NCBI RefSeq assembly: GCF_000633255.1
Contig: NZ_AYMJ01000016.1
Location: 100,637-164,636 of the forward strand
Direction: 5' to 3'
Source: Pseudomonas sp. H1h
GTDB taxonomy: Bacteria > Pseudomonadota > Gammaproteobacteria > Pseudomonadales > Pseudomonadaceae
Length of the DNA stretch: 64,000 nucleotides
The position numbers and the translations under genes were made by a program. This document shows, in pieces, positions 54,653-64,000 of the stretch. Numbering within the stretch: the first letter of the stretch is position 1; the number at the start of each line of letters is the position of its first letter. The notes beneath the pieces are model-generated. The model saw only the letters and a program-made list of their open reading frames with translations, was not told the DNA's origin and searched no databases.

Positions 54653-56269
54653 ATGTCCAACCCGCCAAACCCCGTGCGCAACGTGCTGTACATCATGTGC
54701 GATCAACTGCGCCGCGATTACCTGTCCTGCTACGGACATCCGCATTTGCACACGCCGAACATCGATCGCCTGGCCGCCGCCGGCGTGCGCTTCAGCCGTG
54801 CCTACACCCAAGGCACGATCTGCGGGCCATCGCGAATGTCGGCCTACACCGGGCGTTACGTCAGCAGCCACCAAGTGGCGTGGAACGCCGTGCCGTTACC
54901 GCTGGAAGAACTGACGATCGGCGACTACCTGCGCCCCCACGGCATCCGCACCGCGCTGGTCGGCAAGACCCACGCCACGGCCAATGTCGACGCGCTGCAG
55001 CGCCTGGCGATCAACCCGGACAGCGCGCAGGCCGAGGTGCTCAACGAGGTCGGTTTCGAACCGTACTTTCGCCACGACGGGATCTTCCCCGACGACCCGC
55101 TGTTCGACGCCAAGCGCGAATCCGCGCCCTACACCCATTACCTGCGCGAGCAGGGCTTCGACGGGCGCAACCCCTGGCACGACTGGGCCAACGCCGCCGA
55201 AGGCGAGAACGGCGAAATCCTCAGCGGCTGGCAGATGCGTCATGCGCATTTGCCAGCGCGAATTCCCGAGCAATTTTCAGAGACTGTCTACACTACAAAT
55301 CGAGCCATCGACTTCATCGGTGAGCAAGGTGACAAATCCTGGTGTTTGCACCTGTCCTACATCAAACCGCACTGGCCCTACATCGTACCGGCGCCATACC
55401 ACACCTTGTACAGTACGAAATCGATTCTCGAACCGGTCCGCGCGACGCCCTCCGAAGCCAGCAAACACCCCGTATACACGGCGTTTCGCCAGCATGAGGA
55501 AAGCCTCAACTTCTCCCGTGACTCAGTACGATTGAACGTAATCCCCACCTACATGGGCCTGATCAAGCAAGTGGATGATCAGCTCGGGCGGCTGTTCGAT
55601 TTTCTGCAGAGCAACGGCCGCTGGGAGGACACGCTGATCGTGTTCACCAGCGATCACGGCGACTTTCTCGGTGATCACTGGCTGGGCGAGAAGGAGTTTT
55701 TGCTGGAGCAGGCGGTGGGCGTGCCGCTGATCGTGCGCGATCCTCGCGCGGCGGCAGACATCACTCGGGGCACGGTGGATGAGCGCCTGGCGGAAACCAT
55801 CGACGCATTGCCGACGTTTCTGCAGGCACTGGGTTTGCCAAAGGCCGAACATCGACTGGAAGGGCGCTCGCTGATCCCGCTGTTGCACGGCGAAAATCCT
55901 GAATGGCGCCGCTATGCAATCAGCGAATACGACTACGCCTTTCAAGCCCCGGCACGTGAGCGACTCGGCCAGCCGATCGACCGTTGCCGCATGACCATGG
56001 TGCGCAGCGAACGCTGGAAATACCTGGCGTACGACGGCTTCCGGCCACAGTTGTTTGACCTGCTGAATGATCCGCAGGAGCTGCGTGATTTGGGCGAAGA
56101 TCCGGCGTGCGCGGCGGTGCGCGAGGAGCATGCGGGGTATTTGTTTGAATGGGTGCGTGGGTTGAAGCGGCGCACCACGATCAGTCATCAGGAGATTGAT
56201 TCGCGCGGGCAGCGGTTTCGATATGGGGAGCCGGAGGGCGAGAAGGTGGTGCAGATCGGTGTCTGGTGA
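54653..56269 (+). CDS. sulfatase / phosphonate monoester hydrolase family
   Basis: The 538-residue alkaline-phosphatase-superfamily hydrolase has the formylglycine motif C57-G-P-S-R61 in GTICGPSRMSAYTGR and the metal-binding VLYIMCDQLRRDYLS. Further metal residues lie in VFTSDHGDFLGDHWLGEKEF. The arrangement is closer to phosphonate monoester hydrolases and choline-sulfatase-like enzymes than to AtsA. There is no signal peptide, so it acts in the cytoplasm on an imported sulfate ester. The ATG at 54653 is preferred over a GTG nine bases earlier. Confidence 0.86.
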   Translation: MSNPPNPVRNVLYIMCDQLRRDYLSCYGHPHLHTPNIDRLAAAGVRFSRAYTQGTICGPSRMSAYTGRYVSSHQVAWNAVPLPLEELTIGDYLRPHGIRTALVGKTHATANVDALQRLAINPDSAQAEVLNEVGFEPYFRHDGIFPDDPLFDAKRESAPYTHYLREQGFDGRNPWHDWANAAEGENGEILSGWQMRHAHLPARIPEQFSETVYTTNRAIDFIGEQGDKSWCLHLSYIKPHWPYIVPAPYHTLYSTKSILEPVRATPSEASKHPVYTAFRQHEESLNFSRDSVRLNVIPTYMGLIKQVDDQLGRLFDFLQSNGRWEDTLIVFTSDHGDFLGDHWLGEKEFLLEQAVGVPLIVRDPRAAADITRGTVDERLAETIDALPTFLQALGLPKAEHRLEGRSLIPLLHGENPEWRRYAISEYDYAFQAPARERLGQPIDRCRMTMVRSERWKYLAYDGFRPQLFDLLNDPQELRDLGEDPACAAVREEHAGYLFEWVRGLKRRTTISHQEIDSRGQRFRYGEPEGEKVVQIGVW

Positions 56270-56276
56270 TTAAAAG

Positions 56277-56370
56277 CTTCGCGAGCAAGCCCGCTCCCAC
56301 AGGGTTATGTGTCGTTCACATCCATTGTGTTCCACACATTCCCACTGTGGGAGCGGGCTTGCTCGCGAAG
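56277..56370. repeat. REP pair at a convergent junction
   Basis: CTTCGCGAGCAAGCCCGCTC and GTGGGAGCGGGCTTGCTCGC are separated by about 45 bases between the sulfatase and atsK. Confidence 0.9.
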
Positions 56371-56378
56371 AGGCCCGA

Positions 56379-57299
56379 TCAGACGCCGACGAGCTCGGCA
56401 CCTTTAATCGTTTGACTGCGCTGCCCCGAAGCCCCAACCGGCACTTCACCCTTGAGCGTCACCCGCCGCACGATGCGATCCTGGGTGCCGTAATCATCAA
56501 TCGCGTAATGCTGGGTCGAACGGTTATCCCAGATCGCCACGTCACCGGCCTTCCAGCGCCAGCGCACGGTGTTTTCCTGACGAATCACGTGGCTCTGCAA
56601 CAACCCGAACAGGTGCGCCGAATCAGCCTGCGAGTAACCCTTGATACGTTTGACGAAATGCCCCAGCAGCAAGCTTTTTTCGCCACTGATCGGATGCACA
56701 CGCACCACCGGATGCTCGGTCTCGTAGACGGTCGAGGTGAAGATTTTGCGATAGCGCTCGAGCTTCTCCGCCGACACGTCCGGCTTGGCTCCGGCGTAGT
56801 CGTATTCGTTACTGTGCACAGCAACCAGTTTGTCCGCCAGTTCACGCAGCTCGCTTGGCAGTTCGTTGTACGCGGTCGCAGTGTTGGCCCACAGGGTGTC
56901 GCCACCGAAAGCCGGGGCCACCACCGAGCGCAGGATCGAGGCTTTCGGGTAGGCGTCGACGAACGTCACGTCGGTGTGCCAGGAGTTGGCGCGCTGGCCC
57001 TCGGCGCCGTCCAGTTCCAGCAGATAACGCGTGCCCTCACGCACCGGCACAGTTGGATGCGCCACAGGTTCGCCGAGCAGATGGGCGAAGGCTTCCTGGC
57101 GCTGGTCGTCGAGTTGGGTCTGCTCGCGGAAGAACACGACCTTGTACTGGATCAGCGCCTGCTGAATGGCTTCGACCGTAGCGGCGTCCAGCTCACCGGA
57201 CAAGTGCACGCCACGAATCTCGGCGCCGATACGACCGGCCACCGGATGGATTTCCAGCGCGTGGACAGCGGGTTTTACAGCGAGTGCGGCATTGCTCAT
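56379..57299 (-). CDS. atsK: alkylsulfatase AtsK (Fe(II)/2-oxoglutarate dioxygenase)
   Basis: The enzyme oxidatively cleaves alkyl sulfate esters to aldehyde and sulfate. The 306-residue sequence follows P. putida AtsK closely as I recall it. Iron ligands are H108 and D110 (ANSWHTDVTF) and H264 (TQHYAIDDYG), with 2-oxoglutarate-binding R275 and R279. The block RIKGYSQADSAHLFGLLQSH is present. It is divergent from a LysR gene. The shared GGAATAAGA element lies 92-110 bases upstream. Confidence 0.93.
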   Translation of the reverse strand: MSNAALAVKPAVHALEIHPVAGRIGAEIRGVHLSGELDAATVEAIQQALIQYKVVFFREQTQLDDQRQEAFAHLLGEPVAHPTVPVREGTRYLLELDGAEGQRANSWHTDVTFVDAYPKASILRSVVAPAFGGDTLWANTATAYNELPSELRELADKLVAVHSNEYDYAGAKPDVSAEKLERYRKIFTSTVYETEHPVVRVHPISGEKSLLLGHFVKRIKGYSQADSAHLFGLLQSHVIRQENTVRWRWKAGDVAIWDNRSTQHYAIDDYGTQDRIVRRVTLKGEVPVGASGQRSQTIKGAELVGV

Positions 57300-57480
57300 G
57301 GGTAGACCCTCATCGACTGCTTGCGGTTGGGCGGCAGCGAAACATCGCTCTATCTATATTCCATTTACATCTAATAGATATTCACATGCTTCGTTGACGG
57401 AATAAGAGCTTGCATTTAAAACCTCAAGCAACCCTCGTCGCAAATGCCTTCGAGCTATTTTTAGGATGCCGGAAAAGCAT
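57300..57480. promoter_or_regulatory. atsK / LysR divergent promoter region
   Basis: AT-rich sequence holds the shared element GACGGAATAAGAGCT (57396-57410), preceded by TTCGTT. This is copy 3 of the element seen before the operons starting at 42571 and 45633. Confidence 0.5.
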
Positions 57481-58401
57481 ATGGATCTTCGCCAGTTGCG
57501 TTACTTCATCGCCCTCAACGAACACCGCAGTTTTGTCCGTGCGGCGGACGCGATGGGCATCACCCAACCGGCGTTCAGCCGCAGCATTCAGGGGCTGGAG
57601 CAGGAGTTCGGTTGCGTGCTGGTGGATCGCGGCAACAAGGATCTGCGCCCCACGCCCGAGGGCCAGGTGGTACTGCAACACGCCCTGAGCCTGGTGCAGG
57701 GCGCCGCGCTGCTCAGTGCCGAGGTGACGCAGATGACCAAGCTCGATGCCGGTGAACTGCACTTCGGTTGCGGCCCGGCGCCGGCGGTGAAGCTGGTGCC
57801 CGATGCGGTGGCGCAATTCATCAACGCGCACCCGAAAGTGCGCACCTGTTTTCAAGTGGATAACTGGGAAAAACTCAGCCGCGCGCTGAGCCGCGAGGAA
57901 ATCGAATTCTTCATCGCCGACATCCGCCATTTCGAGGCCGACCCAAACTTCCAGACCCAGGCCCTGACGCCCAAGCGCGGGGTATTTTTCTGCCGCCCGG
58001 GGCATCCGTTGCTGGCCAAGGAAAGTCTGTCGACCAACGACATGTTCGATTACCCGCTGGCGACCACGCTGATCCCGCCGGGCATCCGCAAACTGCTGGC
58101 GAACCTCAGTGGCAGGATCGATTTTTCGCCGACCATCGAGACCGAGCATTTCCCGGCACTGGTCAAAGTGGTGCTGCAATCGAATGCGATTGGCGTGGGC
58201 ACGGAAGAGGCGTTCGTCGAGGACATTGCCCAGGGTTCGCTGGCGCTGCTGCACTGGCGCAACCTGCCGCAGAATCTGGAGAGCATGAATGCACGCTGCG
58301 GGATTGTCAGTCGCACCGGATTCAGGCTGTCGCCGGCGGCGCGGGCGATGATCGAGACGTTGGTGGCGGTGGATAAGCAGGAGGTCAGCGTCGCGGTTTA
58401 G
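57481..58401 (+). CDS. LysR-family regulator (second paralogue)
   Basis: The 306-residue regulator has MDLRQLRYFIALNEHRSFVR and a helix-turn-helix MGITQPAFSRSIQGLEQEFG. Its effector domain starts ELHFGCGPAPAVKLVPDA, nearly the same as in the regulator at 53517. The ATG at 57481 gives the canonical LysR start; another ATG 15 bases earlier has a cramped ribosome site. It is divergent from atsK and convergent with atsR, so it probably controls atsK and perhaps the ats genes. Confidence 0.88.
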   Translation: MDLRQLRYFIALNEHRSFVRAADAMGITQPAFSRSIQGLEQEFGCVLVDRGNKDLRPTPEGQVVLQHALSLVQGAALLSAEVTQMTKLDAGELHFGCGPAPAVKLVPDAVAQFINAHPKVRTCFQVDNWEKLSRALSREEIEFFIADIRHFEADPNFQTQALTPKRGVFFCRPGHPLLAKESLSTNDMFDYPLATTLIPPGIRKLLANLSGRIDFSPTIETEHFPALVKVVLQSNAIGVGTEEAFVEDIAQGSLALLHWRNLPQNLESMNARCGIVSRTGFRLSPAARAMIETLVAVDKQEVSVAV

Positions 58402-58405
58402 GGCC

Positions 58406-58516
58406 CTTTCGCGAGCAAGCCCGCTCCCACAGTTGGAATGCATTTCCAGGTGGGAGCAAGCGCACTCGCACAGTTGGAATGCATTTCCAGGTGGGAGCGG
58501 GCTTGCTCGCGAAGAG
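58406..58516. repeat. REP cluster with a 40-bp internal tandem duplication
   Basis: Outer arms CGCGAGCAAGCCCGCTCCCA and GTGGGAGCGGGCTTGCTCGC flank two head-to-tail copies of CAGTTGGAATGCATTTCCAG plus GTGGGAGC (58430 and 58470). The middle copy reads AAGCGCACTCGCA, a decayed REP. Confidence 0.85.
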
Positions 58517-58537
58517 GCCCGACCAGACGACGGAGAT

Positions 58538-59551
58538 TCAGAGCTTGGCTGCCGCCAATTCAGGCGCCACCCAATCGCTGACCTTGAACGGCTTGCGAAT
58601 CAGCTTCTGCTGCGCCGCCAGGTCCACCGAGTCCTGCAATTTGCCGAGGAACACCGGGTCCAGCGTCGACGGGAACACTTCGCTGAGTTTCTGATCCTGC
58701 AGATCCTGCGACAGGATCACCGGTGGATAACTTGCCAGCCCCGACACCAGTTGCACATAGGCCTCCTTGTTGCTGTCCTGGGTCAACCACTCCACCGCCT
58801 GCTGCTGCGCCTTGAGCAGTTTCGCCACGACTTCCGGATGCCCGTCGACAAACTTGCCGGCCCCCACCAGCACCGACTGCACGCTGCCGGCGCCGCCCAG
58901 GTCTTTGGTGTTCAGTGGCAATTCCGCCAGCCCCTTGGCTTGCAGCGCCGTCAGCCCTGAGCTGCCCCACGACGCGTCGATCTGTTTGGCCGCCAGTGCC
59001 GCGACCGCGCCGCTGAAGTCGAGGTTGATCACCTTCAAGTCCTTCTCGCTCAAACCCTGGCTGGCCAGTGCCGCGTCAAACGACAACTGCGTGGCGGTGC
59101 CACGGAAGATCGCCACGCGCTTGCCCTTGAGATCCTGCAAGGTCTTGATCCCCGACCCCGGCACCACGCCAAGATACTGCTTCACCCCGCGCGCGCTGGC
59201 GCTGAGCAAACGCGTATCGAGGCCATTGGACTTGCCGATGATCGCCGCCAGATCGCCCAGATACGCCAGATCGACCTGCCCGTTGGCGAACGCCTCATTG
59301 ATCACCGGCCCGGCGCCCTTGAAGAAACTCCACTGAATCTTGATGCCCTGATCGGCAAAGGCCTTTTCGAAGATCTGCCGATCGCGCAGCACGTCCACCA
59401 CGCCGCCACCGCTGTGCTGGGTGCCGGCGCTCAAGTCGGGCACGGCGATCCTGATTTCCTTGAGTTCGTCGGCGTGCGCGGTAAAGGCCAGCAGCCCCGC
59501 CAGCGCCGGGATGGTCAACAGGCTGAAGACACGTTTGAAGGGAAGGTTCAT
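58538..59551 (-). CDS. atsR: sulfate-ester ABC transporter substrate-binding protein
   Basis: The 337-residue periplasmic binding protein of the SsuA/nitrate/taurine class has a signal peptide ending FTAHA|DEL. Family blocks include EIRIAVPDLSAGTQHSGGGV, GPVINEAFANGQVDLAYLGD and KGKRVAIFRGTATQLSFDAA. The adjacent divergent atsB-atsC and atsA identify it as the AtsR partner for sulfate esters. In P. putida the ats genes are described as one operon as I recall it; here atsR is on the opposite strand. Confidence 0.88.
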   Translation of the reverse strand: MNLPFKRVFSLLTIPALAGLLAFTAHADELKEIRIAVPDLSAGTQHSGGGVVDVLRDRQIFEKAFADQGIKIQWSFFKGAGPVINEAFANGQVDLAYLGDLAAIIGKSNGLDTRLLSASARGVKQYLGVVPGSGIKTLQDLKGKRVAIFRGTATQLSFDAALASQGLSEKDLKVINLDFSGAVAALAAKQIDASWGSSGLTALQAKGLAELPLNTKDLGGAGSVQSVLVGAGKFVDGHPEVVAKLLKAQQQAVEWLTQDSNKEAYVQLVSGLASYPPVILSQDLQDQKLSEVFPSTLDPVFLGKLQDSVDLAAQQKLIRKPFKVSDWVAPELAAAKL

Positions 59552-59717
59552 GGGTGCGGCTCCTTGATCACGACGGGCGTTGAGGAGCCGAAAGTAGGCC
59601 GAAGCAGGACCTTCGCTTAAATACTATAAATGCACATTTTTATATCTTTTTACGCTAAGCGAGCAAAAACGCGGCTTGCAGCGGCCTATGCATTAACAGC
59701 ATCGAAAATATTCTTCG

Positions 59718-59736
59718 AATGCATTGGATGCGCATC
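59718..59736. promoter_or_regulatory. 19-bp near-palindrome shared with the receptor/LysR region
   Basis: The site matches the reverse complement of 53474-53492 at 16 of 19 positions. A related ATGCATTAACAGCATCG lies 25 bases upstream. It may be bound by one of the two LysR paralogues. Confidence 0.45.
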
Positions 59737-59824
59737 GCGCTGGAGGCCTTAAATGGTCTTGCTTATCTCTTAATAGAATTGATTTGAATTTTATTAGACC
59801 AATTTTGCATACACCGCTAACCCA

Positions 59825-59913
59825 CTGCGGGAGCAGGCTTGCTCGCGAAGAGACCGTGTCATCCACCATCACTGGCGCCTGACACTCCACCTTCGTGAGC
59901 TAGCCCACGCCCA
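59825..59913. repeat. decayed REP pair
   Basis: The left copy TGCGGGAGCAGGCTTGCTCG and the right copy CTTCGTGAGCTAGCCCACGC show several changes from the consensus. It lies upstream of atsB in a divergent spacer, unlike most other copies. Confidence 0.65.
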
Positions 59914-59959
59914 CACCCGCACAGCGGTCAGCCATGCAACCCGACAACGGAGGTCACCC

Positions 59960-61554
59960 ATGGCCCGTGATTCCCTGCTCAGCCTGTCGCTGCCTGCGCC
60001 GCCGCTCAAACGTCGGCGGGCGTGGCCAAGCCTCAACCAGCGTCTGTTGCCCTGGCTGCTGCCGATCAGCCTGTTCACCCTGTGGTGGCTGGCGGCGCGC
60101 AATCAATGGATGAGCGAACAGATCCTGCCGGCGCCATCACTGGTGTGGAACAGCGCCATCGAGCTGTCCCAGGGCGAGTTGTGGAGTCATCTGTGGATCA
60201 GCCTGCAACGCCTGCTCTGGGGTTTGCTGGCAGGCATATCCACTGGGGCAGTTCTGGGTGCCGCGCTGGGTTTCAGCCGGCGCCTCGAACGGCTGGTCTT
60301 TCCGACGTTCGCCGGTCTGGCACAGGTGCCGACGCTGGCGTGGATTCCGCTGTTCATGGTGTTTTTCGGCATCGGCGAAGTGCTGAAACTGGTGGTGCTG
60401 ATCAAGGCCATCGTGGTCCCGGTGACCCTGCACACACTGGTCGGCGTCCGTGATGCACAACCGAAACTGCGCGAAGCCGCCGCCGTATTGCGCCTGCCGC
60501 CCTATCTGCTGATCCGCCGCCTGGTGCTGCCCGCCGCACTGCCGGCATTCATGGCCGGCGTGCGCCTCGCTCTGGCCGCTGGCTGGACTTCATTGCTGGC
60601 GGTGGAGCTGCTGGCGTCCAGCGAAGGCATCGGTTACCTGATGGTCTGGGCGCGGCAACTGTTCATGCTCGACATCGTGTTCGTGTGCATCGTAGTCATC
60701 GGCCTGCTCGGCGTGGCGATGGATCGCGGCATCGGCTTGCTCGACCGCAAACTGGTGCACTGGCCGCACCCGGCCACCGCAGAAATCCGCCGCGGCCCGC
60801 GCTATGAAGGCTGGCAACGTCTGCAACCGTGGCTGTTGCCGCTGGGCCTGATTGGCGTGTGGCAAGTGGCGAGCGATCAGCAGTGGATCGACGCGAACAT
60901 TCTGGTCAGCCCGGTGGCAGTGCTGGAAACGACTAAAAACGGCCTGCTCGACGGCACGTTGATCAGCGGCATGGCCTTGAGCCTCGGCCGCACCGTCGGT
61001 GGATTGTTGCTGGGTGGCGGACTCGGTTTCGCCCTCGGCCTGCTGCTGGGCCTGTCGCGCACCAGCGAACGGTTGCTCGGCCCGACACTCGCCGCCCTGC
61101 GGCAGATTGCGATTTTTGCCTGGGTGCCGCTGCTTACCGCGTGGTTCGGTCTCGGTGAACTGGCGAAGTGGGTATTCGTCGCCCTCGCCGCGTTCTTCCC
61201 GCTGTTCATCGCCACCCAACGCAGCGTCGCCAACCTCTCGCCACAACTCAACGAAGCCGCGCAGGTGCTACGCCTGAACCTCGGTCAGCGCTTGCGCCGA
61301 CTGGTGTTGCCGGGGGCGGCGCCGGGAATTTTCGCCGGGCTGCGCCTGAGCCTGATCTACGCCTGGCTCGGCACCATCGGCGCCGAATATTTCATGCCGT
61401 CCAACGGCGGCATCGGCAGCCAGATGATCGGCGCCCAACAGCTGCTGCGCATGGACCTGATCATGGCCGGAATGCTCCTGGTCGGGTTGACCGGCGCCCT
61501 GCTCAACCTTGTTGGCCAACGCCTGGAAATTCGCGCCACCCGCTGGAGACACGC

Positions 61555-61558
<4 letters not shown>
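59960..61558 (+). CDS. atsB: sulfate-ester ABC transporter fused double permease
   Basis: The 532-residue protein contains two complete binding-protein-dependent permease domains in tandem. The first spans about residues 25-265, with contact loop [20 protein letters not shown]. The second spans about 285-530, with EAAQVLRLNLGQRLRRLVLP. Each has about six membrane segments. A fused permease of this size is known for AtsB of P. putida. It removes the need for a permease dimer. It is coupled to atsC by a four-base overlap. Confidence 0.91.
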
Positions 61559-63995
<2,437 letters not shown>

Positions 63996-64000
63996 GGTTG

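Larger units (their letters stand above)
59552..59959. other. atsR / atsB divergent intergenic region
   Basis: These 408 bases hold no gene. They contain AT-rich stretches on both sides, the element AATGCATTGGATGCGCATC at 59718-59736 that matches 53474-53492 at 16 of 19 bases, and a decayed REP pair at 59825-59913 near atsB. Confidence 0.55.

Noticed and set aside
3980..59913. CRISPR array
   Set aside because: The repeated GTGGGAGC palindromes are dispersed REP elements as single pairs, without regular spacers or cas genes.
61168..61554. Extended N terminus of atsC
   Set aside because: It lies inside the atsB coding region in another frame; the ABC domain starts at 61555 with an ATGA overlap.

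Overview
The window is a GC-rich chromosomal segment from a fluorescent-group Pseudomonas (P. fluorescens complex). Three things point there. The left end carries the ompR/amgR-tex-thioesterase-gshA gene order that I recall from P. aeruginosa. About seventeen intergenic spaces hold the short palindromic REP element typical of this group (GTGGGAGCGRGCYTGCTCGCG and its mirror). Codon use is strongly GC-ending. No tRNA, rRNA, insertion sequence, prophage or CRISPR array was seen.

Layout. 0.1-5.8 kb: housekeeping genes (OmpR-type regulator, Tex, PaaI-type thioesterase, gshA). 6-9.6 kb: taurine uptake and desulfonation (tauABC, tauD). 9.8-15.7 kb: a minus-strand TonB receptor, flavin monooxygenase and aldo/keto reductase, with a divergent LacI-type regulator and a clear palindromic operator. 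15.8-16.4 kb: a HicAB toxin-antitoxin locus whose toxin has lost its stop codon through a one-base insertion, so toxin and antitoxin read as one ORF. 16.8-19.1 kb: a small membrane protein and betT. 19.5-24.1 kb: cysteine metabolism (serine acetyltransferase epsC, D-cysteine desulfhydrase dcyD, cystine importer tcyJLN). 24.5-32.0 kb: a hypothetical two-repeat protein, then a sulfur-scavenging operon (two SfnB-type flavoproteins, a DszA/NtaA-type monooxygenase, a MetQNI-type importer). 32.2-39.5 kb: a methyltransferase, a TriABC-type RND pump with two adaptor proteins, and an AAA ATPase. 39.6-45.6 kb: a polar amino-acid ABC importer, metQ, a truncated sigma-54 activator and a small alpha/beta hydrolase. 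45.9-48.0 kb: tonB-exbB-exbD. 48.2-49.4 kb: three small paralogous beta-rich proteins. 49.6-64 kb: a sulfate-ester island (arylsulfotransferase, TonB receptor, two paralogous LysR regulators, two sulfatases including atsA, alkylsulfatase atsK, AtsRBC importer).

How it works together. Most of the window serves sulfur-starvation metabolism. Outer-membrane receptors energised by the local TonB-ExbBD could admit organosulfur compounds. At least five ABC importers carry taurine, cystine, methionine-like compounds and sulfate esters across the inner membrane. Dioxygenases (TauD, AtsK), flavin monooxygenases and sulfatases then release sulfite or sulfate, while EpsC, DcyD and GshA handle cysteine and glutathione. 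Shared intergenic motifs suggest common control: one element upstream of three minus-strand operons (starts at 42571, 45633, 57299), an AT-rich element at tauA, sfnB and the second receptor, and a 19-bp near-palindrome shared by the LysR/receptor and atsR/atsB spaces.

The observations most worth a second look are the HicA-HicB fusion, the shared elements, the leader ORF and hairpin ahead of the sfnB operon, a 30-codon mini-gene with its own ribosome site, the three-paralogue family, and the sigma-54 activator that lacks a DNA-binding domain. All functions are inferred from sequence features read by eye; no database search was possible.
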